Source of the DNA: Puffinus mauretanicus
Lineage: Eukaryota > Chordata > Aves > Procellariiformes > Procellariidae
Assembly (NCBI GenBank): GCA_023333565.1
Contig: JAJKFH010003927.1
Location: forward strand, 62,001 to 126,000
Direction of reading: 5' to 3'
DNA length: 64,000 bases
The first letter of the stretch is position 1. Each line of letters opens with the position of its first letter. The translations under genes and the position numbers were made by a program. Positions 11,447-23,400 of this stretch are shown here, piece by piece. The notes below the pieces were generated by a model. The model ran no database searches. It saw only the letters and a program-made list of their open reading frames with translations, and was not told the DNA's origin.

Positions 11447-14400
11447 GTACTTTTGCTGTTTTTCACAAAGTAGTGTCTCCGGACGCAGCAGCGGCTGCGG
11501 GCTGTGTTTGCTGCACGACCTATTTCTGTAACGCGAGCTAGACGCGTGTTTGCATTCAGCGTCGTTGCGGGCTTCAAATCTCTTTTTAAGGGGAGGGGGG
11601 GGATCTTGAGTGGCTTCTGCTTTGTACACGGATGTTTATTTAAAGGGGAAGGGGAGGCTGGCAGCAGGGGAGGGCTGGGTGCTGCCAGCTCTCACTGCCT
11701 GTGTGGGGATCCTTGGTTTAGCAGCCGTGTAGGCTTCCTCTCCCGGAGCAGCGTCGCGACGTTTTTACAAAGTTTTGCCTGCGGAGAGGTTTTCACCCAA
11801 GCAGTGGGAGCCGGAAAGCACGGCGTGCCGAGTTAGCTGGAGATTGCCTGCCGGGGGGGGTTCACGACGGGCATTTTCCTACCGCCAAGCTGAATGGCAG
11901 GCAGGTGCCCAGCTGTTGTGCGATGGGGTGTGCTGCTGCATCGCCGGGGGGGCTGCGAGGTCCCCCCCACCTTTGCCAAGTTGTTCGTAAATGGCGATAA
12001 ACGTTAATTAAAGCTTTCACTTCCATTAGCCTGCCTTGTTTGCTTAACCACGGTTCACAGCACAGGGGAAACTGTGGGAGAAATGTATTCTGGCTAAAAG
12101 GGAGAGTTTGCATGCTGTCGAGCTGACAGCCCACTGCTTTTAAACAGAAACAATGCCGCTGCATTTTTGTAAGTCGTCTTTTTCTTCTTTTTGTCAGCAA
12201 TTCTTTGGCGACAAACCAAGTGCTTTTTTTGTAATAGAGTGAAATCAGCCGCAAGGCTCAAGAGCAAGTAAACTCCGACTTGCAAAAGTCAAACCTCTCT
12301 CTCTCGTCTTCCTGCTTTAAATCTTCATTTCACCCAGCCTCGCCTTTTGTTTCTCCTTTAAAAAGGAACAGCAAAGATGCCCTTTCCCTTCCCTCCCCTT
12401 TGCTGTATGAGTGACCGCAGAAACAAGGTGAAGGGAGAGCTGATACTCACAGTCCCGTCCCACCGCGCACGCCTCCGTCGCCTGTGGTCCCCTCTGCCAC
12501 TGCCCTGGAGACCCACCGCGACTGCCAGAGTCCTGTCCTCAGGAACAAGACCTCGGAGAATCCAAATCTGCGGCAGGTCTCCCACAGCAGGCTGCTCCTC
12601 TTCATCCATCTCGGGGCTTAGACGTGACGGTGGTCCCTCTGCCGCCGCAGGCTCCTCCGTACCCGCGGGCGGGAGCGTGCCAGCTCTGCCGAGCTGAAGG
12701 CACCGCTTCTCTTTTGCCGGGGCTTAATGAGTTGGGTCGCCTGGCAGCCCCCCGAAGCAAGGCTTGTACGGAGCTCCCTGGCACCTTTACTGTTCAGTAT
12801 GAAAATGTTTCGGTATTTTGAAAGGGTGTCGAGTGTTTCCATAGGTGTTGGCAAAGCACATTGTCTGGTTTTAAAAAAAAATAGCATTTCTCAGAACCAG
12901 TCTCTGGAGAGTAATTTTGACACTAAAAATGCAGAAGAGGCACAACCGCATGAGCAAGCAAATGCAAACTCAGGCGGCATTAAGATTTTTTTGCTCGACA
13001 AACGTTATCTGTTTCTTTTGTCAGATGTGAAATTCCATCTGTGCAATGTTTGGAAGGATTCCTGCAGTAAAAATGCTGCGTAAATGGGGTTCACCCAGGG
13101 GTAAGCAGGGCATATCTCAGATTCTCATGCCTCCTCAGTAACAACATCATTAGAAAGAAAAAAAAAGCAACTCTTAATCTTCCAAGGAATGCAGTATTGG
13201 AGGCTTCTAAAGGGAACTCATTAAATCAATGCTAAGCTACTCGTCAACCCAGTAATGAGGTATGAGCTTCATTATAACAGCGCTTGTTGAATTTGAAAGG
13301 GCTCAGCTCCAACTTGCAACTGGCTTGCTGGACACCGCAGAGTCATGCAGCAGAACTGGGCATCCTACGATAGCACTAGCTGTGATGGTAATTATTGACA
13401 GGTAATTCTGTGTTTCCACGGCCTCATTCTGAATTTCCACTGGTACAGGCACAGGGCATGCTACTGACCTTGAGAGAAGTTGTTTTGCCTCGGCACTGGG
13501 GTAAATGAAGAGACACACCAGGCTCAGAAAGCCGCATGCCACCTCCCCTGGGAACCTGCGCGTTGCAGATGAGCACTTAAAAGTCCTCTGCAGCAGGAGT
13601 GTGGAATTAAGCTAAGTAGGTTTGTGTGTCGGCAGGTCCAGAGGGGCACGGTGTGGGGGGCAAAGGGACGTGGAGATTTTTGGAGGAGAGTTTGCTGGCT
13701 TTGAAACCCTTCTCAGTAGTTGAACATGGGACCATGCCCAAGGCCAGCACATCCCAAAGGAAGGGCTGAGGTCCATTCCTGCAAGGCCAGCGCCGTGAAC
13801 ATCCAGGAGTCCGGTAGCCTCCTGCGTGAGGCCGAGAGCAGAGGGGAGCCCAGCCCAGTGCTGCTGTGCATCACTCCTACATCACGCTGGGGAAGCCTAG
13901 CCCTCGCCTCAATAACTTCCTCGGCTCCTGCCCTTTCCCCTCGACCCCATCCCGCCTGCACCCGCAAAGCTCCCGGTCATTTGTTACAGTTTGATAAACC
14001 GACCTTTCAGAGGCATGGGCAGGCACAAAATGGTCTTCGCCAAAGCTGACCGCAGGGACGGGCTCTCCTCCAGCGGGCAGAGTTGCCTGAGCATCTCCCC
14101 ACCCTGAGGCAGCAAGGGCTCTGCTTTGGGAGGGACATGAGATGACCCACTCCGGCCCAGCAGACACTAGCTGTGGAACCCCCCACAGGCACCTGAGCTC
14201 AAGATTCCCAAAGGGACCTCAAAGACCCAAAAAGGACCCCCTTTTGTGTCCAACAGAGGAAGGCTTCGGGCTGCTGATAGCTGTGTCCCGGCCAAGAGGC
14301 AGGGGATGGGGGTCTCCCGTAGGGCAGCCGCCTGCCGAGCTGGTGGAGGTAGAGCCGAACACGAAGCAGGAGGTGGAGGGGACAGCCGTGCCGGGGCTGC

Positions 14401-17400
14401 TGCAGAGGGAAGATTAAAGGCTTTGCAGCGTTACAGCTGCGTGCCAAACCGGGGCTCTGTGCAAACCAGCTTCAAAGAGGTCACTTGTTCTCGGAGCTGG
14501 TTGAAAAATGAAGTTACAGCATAATGTGCTTCCTAACCAGTGCCTATCTAAAGGGGATGCACGCCTGGGGAAACAAGCGCTGCTCAGTTTATTTATTTTT
14601 AACGGATCCTCTCACCCAGAGACACCCAGGAGTTCATTACCCGCTTGCCTGGACACACACCTCCCTCTGCGCTTCGCACGCGTGCCCGGGGCATAGCACA
14701 CCCGTGAAACACGTTCGTGTCCCACCCCTGCCACTGCCAGGTCTGCTGCCAGGCAAAGGAGAAGACGGCAGGACGGCAGGAAGCTGTGGCCGTGTTTCAT
14801 ACAGGATAAGGTGATCTTGCAGTACCACCGTGGACAGGGATTTCTCGTTGTTGCTGGAGTGCCACTAGATGGGGTCAAGCACCCGAACCCCCAACCTGGC
14901 AGCGGAGAAGTGAGGTTTGCTGCGCCAAACTTAAGCTGGATCTGGAGTCTTATTTTCCTTCATAACCTTATTAACCCTTTGGCTGTATTTTTAAGAAAAA
15001 TTCCTGTCGAGTCTGTTTCAAATTAAAAATCCACCAGCAAGAAAATGTTCCCCTGCCCATGCCCAAATTTTTTCCATGAAGAAACTAGTAGGGAATATTT
15101 TCTTTTGACCTTTGAGATTTAAATGGTAGCAGAGCCAAACCAGCCAGTGGCCGTATTCCCAGATGGGTAGCTTCATGGTTCTCATTTTCAAATGTCACAG
15201 GTAGTGGCTTTGCTCACAGAGTTGTAAGGAGTTCCTCTGAGAAAAATGCTTAATTCGGGAGCATTTCTGTTTCCAGTGTCTTAATCGGCATCACATTTGT
15301 AACAAGGATGGAAAGTCAGAGGGGCACAGAGCCTGAGCTAACTGGAAAAAAGAAAAGGACTGCCGCCTTTGTCAAGGATTCAAGGAAATCACTCAGGGTG
15401 GTATTTTCTTCCTCTTCAGAAAGCAAGTAAAGAATTTTGGAGCCATTTTGCTGGTTGACTGAGTCATTCTGGATGCCAAACAGAGAAATGACCTTTTTTT
15501 TCCTCAAAGAAATGTATTGAGTTCAACCTTTCTGGGCGTCAACTGTACTGACTTGCGGAGCAGGACACTGATCCATCCACAGCCATCGTTCCTCTTGGCC
15601 CAAGGTCCACGATGAACAGAACAAAGCTAAGACTGTGTTTTGGTGCTGTGGTTATTGCACTGAAACGTCAGCGCATAAGAATCGTTTCTGTCATGTGAGC
15701 TTTTCTTTTTAATTAGAGCAACAGCAACTGTGGTTGCCCAGACTCTAGAAACCCAACAGATTTTTCCAAAGCTCGCCATGCTATTTTTAACACGCCAAAC
15801 TGGATTCAGATTAAAAACAAAACACAGCAGAAAAATAATGGCATGATGATCAGTTCAAGGCGATTAAATATTTTTGTATCCCCATGACTCTCTTGGCACA
15901 GCAGGGCAGGCATGCTCTGCGGTGCCCAGGGACCCAATTCCCTGTCTGTTTGGACTGGGGACTTAGGGCAATACCCTCTCAGCTGCCAACCATCAGGGGA
16001 CTGCACAGAGCGGGGGTTCACGGGCAGTCGGGACACGGACACCTCCGGGGGCTGCTCTGCCTGGCCGGGGTTCGCAGGTTCCTCCCGCGCATGGACAAGC
16101 CGATGCCAAAACCCTCTTTGGCATGGTGAGGCATAAGTCAGTTTCTGTAGGATCAAGGCCATTTTCTTAGTGTTGGCAGATCTCTGTGGGCGAGGGAAGG
16201 TGCAAGGTGGCACAGCATGAGTCTGGTCGGTGGTCTCGACTCACCTTGGCTCTCCGATTTTAGCTGGCCCCAGTGAATTCAAGGCGGCTGCTAGATGTTC
16301 TCATTGTAAAGCAGCAAGAAATGAACAGCGGATTCCTAAAACTCCATCACATTACAGCACATAAACATTTTAAAGAGTAAAAGTGGCTTAAAACCAGGCA
16401 TTTAAAAAAGTGAGAGAAAATGTCATACTTGAGGCCTCTCTCTCTCCTACTCCCCCTTCTCTCTCCTCCCCAGCGAGGGCTCCTCAGAGCATTTAGAGAG
16501 CCAAACCATAATCCTAGCACAGCTCCGTAATTCCAGCATAGCTCCGAAATTCTTCTGTACCCATCACCCAAAAAGGCTTGTTTACTGCTGTTTATCTTTC
16601 TGAAGTTCCATGCAGTCTATTATAGTTATTACAGTTTATGCTCACGTTAGCCAAGACAAGGGGTAGGTCTAACACTCTCCTGCTAGCCTTACCTATGGAT
16701 TCAGACAAGCCAACCGTAGCAACTTATGCTACTCACATACAAACTGTTTTGGCTTAATACAAACAAGACAAAACCATTTTTTTTCTATCACCTTTCTAGT
16801 GAACTTATTTCTACAGCTGCAAATTGGCTTTCACTGGCCTCTCACCATACCTTCTTTTCCTTACTCCGTTAACTAACGTTACCCTTCTGACAGTCCGATA
16901 TTATCAAGCGTGTTGTAATGTCAGACATTAATTATGTGAATAGTTTTGAAACAAGCAGCCTAGCTTCACTCACATTTAGCGAGGACATTTGGTGCTAAAG
17001 CATCCTTGTTATCCAGTTTACAAAACATTTAGAGCTTAATGCATTAATGTGCTACAGGGTTAATTGCACTTAGTACTCCATTAGCAGCAACCGTGTGCCC
17101 TTTTTATGTTAAGTAAAGCCAGAGTACAGACATTTCTGTTATTTGTCAAAGGTTGAAATACTTTTATGTCTGCTGCAGAAAATAAGAAACTTTCAGCTCA
17201 GCCTCTCACAACCAGCCTTGCTGGTTCCTGGTTACATTCTGCCATTAATCATTAGTACTGAAAGACTGAATAGTAGCAATATGTCCCTTAGTACAGTCAG
17301 CGGGTTGCACAAGGCTCTCTTTGATGTAACCCAGTGACTCTAAGAAGTAATGAGATCCCACCTGGCTCATAGTGGCAGAGCCAACCCCTGCCATGCTGTC

Positions 17401-20400
17401 CCTCTCGATGGACATGCAAGATTGCATTGGGGATCACATGTATGAGTATATTGTAGACATTTCCTCTTTCCTGAAAATAGAAAAATCTCTTTTCCCATAG
17501 CGCTCTGTTCAGGGATGTTATAAGGATGGGAATTGCGACTTACCATATAGCCATGTGCCTCGGGATCCTGATATGTCAGCTCTGTCTGGCAGCTCCTGTT
17601 TCTCATTTTAGGGTAACGTATATAATTGGGAAACTAGCAGGATTCACCCCACTTAACCGTTAACTGTAGCCATCTAAAAGTTAGCGATGACTGCTCCAAG
17701 CTAGTCACACAGGTTCCCCCGTAGTCACTAGGGAGGCAGGTGGTACCTCCAGAGGATGATTCATCCCATCTTAAACTGGATTTTGGAGACGTGTGGGCTG
17801 ATTTACCCTTTCGAAGTTGTCCTCTTTCTCTACTGGCAAGGGAGGGAGTCTAGCAGAGCAACATGCGTGAGATGCCAAACCTGTAGATGTTTGAAGTTAC
17901 GTCAGATGAATCCCACCGGTACATTTCACTTAGGTGTCATGTTGAAACGAGTATTGTCAAGCTGTGTCACTGCCCGAAGGTAAGTGTCGATCAACAGGAC
18001 TGCAGAGCTCCAGTTGTTGGAAGTAAAACGTCTACCACGCTCCTCATCCTCTAACAGAAGCGGTGTTTGAAGAGCTCGGGGGAGCCTTCATTTTTGCTCG
18101 GACTCAGCTGAGGGCTCTTGTGCTCTCTTCCCCACGCACGCACATGCACACACGCGCTTATTCTCTGTTCCTCTCTTAGAGAAGCTCCTACTGCATCAAA
18201 CAGATGGCAAATCTGGCATATTATTTTAATACTGCCTAACATCTGAAGCTCAGATAAATGGAGTAGTTTTCCAAATATCAACTGTTAATTAGTGCGTGAA
18301 ATAAAAACCAGGTATTTTGGATAGAGCTGGGCTGATGCTACACCTGTATCCGAATTCAAAGAATGAGAAACCTGGGAGATGTTTAGATGTGGGGTTTTAA
18401 GTAAGGCTTCTGTTGGATATTGGGAACTACGACTGATAAGGTCATTTATGATCATTTTTTGAGGAAGACCTATTTGCTTACACATTTAGAAATATGAATT
18501 CCTTCCAGTGATTTCTACAGAGTGGTATCTAAAAGTTCTGGATCCTGCTTCATTTTGATGTGGACAACAAAGACTGCTGGAGGAAAATCACAATGAAAAA
18601 TTTCACATCAGCCTTCTGCCTTAGCAATTCAGAAATCCTCTGTGAAAGCTGCTGTTACAGAAGCAGCAACAATTTTTGCAGTCCCTGCAAGGTACATAAC
18701 TGAGTTTTACCAGACTCTTTTCCGACACACTCTCCTCCAATCTCATTAGTGAAAGATTATCATTTTAGATTGTTTCAACTCCGCACTTTCAGCCCCGGCT
18801 CTGAACATTGCTCACTGAGCTGAACGGAAGACATCACCAAGTGCTAGAAGTCTTGAACACAGCAGGTTGAGACCAGCAAAAGAAAGTAGGACTGGAAACT
18901 GAGGATAGGCTGGCTTTGAAAATATGTCTGCATTATTTATTTAGGAATTTTACTAGGGTAAAAGAAAAACCAAACACAAGTTAAATTCTTGGAAGAAAAT
19001 CCAATTACCAACAGCAGATCAGAACAGGATAACATTCTGGACAGGGTTTACAGTTTACAGAGAGGATTAGCTGTTCTGAGGATCAAATATAGAACAGAAA
19101 TTGGATTTGTAGGCTGTGTTTTTACCCATCCTATCTGAAAGCAAAATATAATGTGATTAGTTGTAAGCTGGTAGGTTGCAGAGTATATGCACTATGGTCC
19201 CTTAGTAATATCTCCATCACAACCCTTAATATTGAACTGCTCCTCTGAGTGGGAAAGCCAGCCAGAGTAGCAGGGCTCTTAACCCCTACTCTTTCTGAGA
19301 GGGCTTTTAAAATCCTTGTCCTTGAGCAGAGGTGGGTACTATGGATTAAGAGACAATGGCCCCTTATTTCAGAGGAAGGTGTTTCAAAAAATGCAGAACT
19401 GTCTCCAGGAAAGAAACCAGTGAGCTCTGGGCCAGGAACCAGGCATCACCCTTGAGTCACGCTGTCCTATTTCGCAGTCACTGCATGCTTCATCAAAATA
19501 TTATTTCCACTCCAAAAAGCCTCAGTTATTATTCATTCTACTTTTCCCCCCTTTGCTTCACGTTACTTTCCAAGGCAGGCAGACAGCATTCCCCACTTAA
19601 ATCAAATGGCTGCTTCTTGGTCTTGATGAAGAGTTATTGAAATGATCAAGCGTTCAGGGAAGACCAGTATTCCTGTCATTTTTTTCTACACATGGTAGAA
19701 GTTTTCCTAACAGTAACAAGGACCGAAATATGAAATAATGTTAACTCTCAAATGGGGAAAATGAATTGTTTGCAGATGCTGCATAATTTTTGAGGAATAC
19801 ATTCTTTTTCCTCCTGGCAAAAAATCCAAGGGAGATGCAATTAACAGGGCTTATATGTGGCTGATTTTCGTCATGGCATTTAGTCATCAATCTGCAGGCT
19901 GAAGCAGAGGCCTCTGTTTCCCTTTCCCACGCAGTGTATCACCTCTCTGACTCTGCATACATGATTTTGGCTCTGCCTTTGCTTTCAGAAATGACATTGG
20001 CAAATGAGTGTCTTGTGTTGCCCGGTCTTGCAGAAGACTCCCATACCACCAGGCAATACTGGAGTCCCTGTGTCCACTCCTTCTCATAGGAGGTGCGTCA
20101 GGAGCTGCATCCCTGGCTTTTTTGGGCTGTGCTGACCTTCGCGACTATGCACTTTTTTGATGCGTATTATGGGGAAACCTGTCTGTGCCCTATACATGCA
20201 TGATCTTAGCCCACTACCACAGCTGTAGAAACTGCTGTGGTCTCCTGCCTTTGGCCTCTGTTATGCTCCACAGCGAGGTCTCAGTCCTGTCCTAAGCAGT
20301 GATTTCTTCCATCACTGGGCATTAATGCAGAGAGTGAGGTGCTGTGAGACACATCGCAGCAGTGGCTTGCCGCCCAGGGCTAGGAACAGGGACCTAAGCA

Positions 20401-23400
20401 AGACGATGACTGTGGGTCAGAGACAGCTGAGACAGGTTTGAAGGGAGATGAAGTCCCTCACTGCTGACTGTCGGTCTGGATCAGACCCACAAACAGTGCC
20501 AGAAAAGTATCATCATGGAGACCTGGGCTGAAGAGCAATGGCTTCAGGACATCTGCCCAAGTACGGACATCTTCACAGGACTGGGTAAGATGCTCCCTTC
20601 TCCACCCAGTGCCAACAGGGCTCCCTATCCTCAAAGCTGCAGGTTAACCATCTTCCCTGGTCGCAGGAGAAACCATGTGTCCCATCCGGCTGAAGTATGG
20701 CTGCGAGCCAAATGCCACTGTATTGCCTTCATGGTGCTAATGTCCCTGTAATGATAATGGACTTTAGGCAAATAGGATTCCTATACTGTGCTGGAGCCAT
20801 CGATAGTATGCAGTACTGTCCTCCTTCCAATCATATTCCATCAGCACAACTGACATACATCAACTCTACTGGGAACATAAACCTGCAGGCAATAACAGGA
20901 ACAATTGCATATTGCTGGGAAACATCTGAGGCTGGCTGCTTTGTTTCAGAACAGAAGGAAGTTGGTCAGAAAAGCTCAGCAGGTTGCAATAGAAGAAAAC
21001 CTTAGTAACGTATGCTCTTTGATTAAAAAAAAACAACCAGCTGAGGACAACCATCCTGAGATGAGTATCAAAGTGCAGTGGATGATTCACAAATCCACTT
21101 CTAGCAAACTTAAGTAAAAATGCCAAGTGTGGAAAGCTAAAAAGCATGTATGGAGATAGCTCATAATCTAGGAAATAGTATCTACAGTCTTTGTGTTGCT
21201 TCCCACTCTTTCACTATTACATGGAGTAAAGGAAGCATTAAAATTCATCCTCAATGCATTGAAAGCTCCTGCTGCTTTCTATGAGTCAGGCCGGCTTTCT
21301 TACCTTTAATGTTTTTTAATTTTTTTTTTTTTATCTTTTCCTCTCTTATCTGTCCCGGTCAATAATAATTGATTTCCAGAATAAGAAACCTCAACACCTG
21401 AAATAGCACTCCCAGCACATCACAAGCCTTTACCCTGTTTGGCCGCAATTAACATCATCTCCTCAGTTACTGCGTGTACCAGTTGTTGTACCCTCCAATG
21501 CTCTGTCAGTCGATTTTAGCAGCTATCACTCCGGTAGGACGCTGTGTGTTCTGCTAGGAGTGGGGTTTCAGCCCTATCTGAATTCGATTGGCTATGTTTT
21601 ATTGCTTTGATTGCTGCTGTGTTTTAATAACCAAGGGTCAATCACTGGGCAAAGCAGGCTTTTAAAACACACCCCTGCATTAATCCCACCCATTTCCCCG
21701 GCAGCCATTACTAACTACCTCAGCAATCAAGTGCCTTCATGTTTTATAAAGTAAAGATATTGCCTGGTATAATCTCACCTGGGTTGGGAAATGGGAAAGG
21801 TGGGTGTGCACACACGTATCAGTCACAGCCACCTCTTGAGGTGACCAATATCGCTCTCTTCACTACCACAAAACCCCTGACGCTTCCCTCAAGAGTAAGA
21901 GGGCTCCTGACTACCACTGAAAGCTGAGGTCTGAAGCCTTGCCTCAGCATCAGCTCAAGTGTCGGTGTGTTGCACAACAGGACTCAGACAGGCTGGCCGG
22001 ATCTTGCCGTTTTGTCCTGACTCTCCCGATACTTCAGGCTCGCCATGTCCCGAGCTGTGAGCAGGCATCAGCAACTCCTTGCTGGCAGAGCATCCCATGG
22101 GCTCTCCCATGGCTTCGCCATTGCCAGCGGCAGAGGTCCCGGTCAGCGCCACACGACACCTCTGGGTGAGAGATTTCCCTGGGTGTCTGAAATGCATCTT
22201 AGAGAAGGCGCATGGGAACCGTGTTATTGCAACGCTATTACAATTTAGGAATTAAAGCACTCAAAGGCCAAGACTGCTGGGGTGAGGCTGCAGGCTGGCA
22301 CCTACGTCTTTTGGAAGAGTCTTTAATTAGATGATGACACACTATTTTTCCAGCGTGGTCCTCACCTTGCGGAACACATGGGGCCTGCTTGACCGACCCC
22401 ATCTGGGGAGGGTGGCGGCAGCCTCCGCTGCCTACAGCCCCCGCTGCCCCCAGCCCCTGCCTCCTCCTGGCAGCACGAGGCAAGGCAGCGAAAACAAATC
22501 ATTGGAAGGCCATCCCGGGTGACATGTTCCTCATTTTCTGGGTCACCAGCCTTGAGGCTGATCTGCAGGTGTGCACATCCTGCCACGGACAGCAATGGAA
22601 ACAGTGCCTGAGAATAGAGGATGCTACGGGTGGTCATGGTGGGGTGGAAAATAGCATTTCCAGCAAGGCACCCATAAGGAAAGGATACTTTTGGCTTTGA
22701 TCTCCCTGTGCCTCAGACCCCATCAGCGAAATATCTCTTTCTTGCTCCTCCTGAGTTTTGCCACTAGGTCTCCACAAGCCCCTCTGAGCTGCTGCATCCC
22801 GAATCCAGTTGCTCTGTAGCTATTTCTTCTTCAGGGGCGCGAGGGAGCTGAGCTCCAGCGTTGGCCAGGGAAGCTGCCCCGCTCCACACCACTGCTGGCC
22901 CCCGCAGCCTGCAGCCGCCCTGTTAACACCAGCAGCCCCCAGACAAATCAGCCCCGCCATCCGCTGTTATTCCTAGCTTTGAGAAGATAAGCTGGACCTG
23001 ACTGCAATGAGGCATTTTATTTCCACGGCAGGTTCAAAGCCTCCACCATAGTCAATTAAAGGCACACAGAGGGGCTTTCTGCCCCCCACCCCAGCTGCAG
23101 AAGAGCTTCTCAACCAGGGAGCACCATCACCCACATGTCCTGATGGATGCAGGAGTCTTGGGGAAAATCGTGGCATGGGATCGTGTCACTGAAGGCTGTA
23201 TCACAACGGGATCAAGGGGATGTTGCTTTCCCAGATCCATCGCTCGAACAGTCTTCTCCGCATAGGGACTGCCTGGCATGTGCAGAAGGGGAGGGCAAAG
23301 AAGAGGTGTTTGGGGGCATGGGAAGGTAACAGTGGCAAATTTTGTAATTCAAGGTCCGAGCTCTGACCTAACAGCAGGAACGATACAGCCTGATAGTTGG

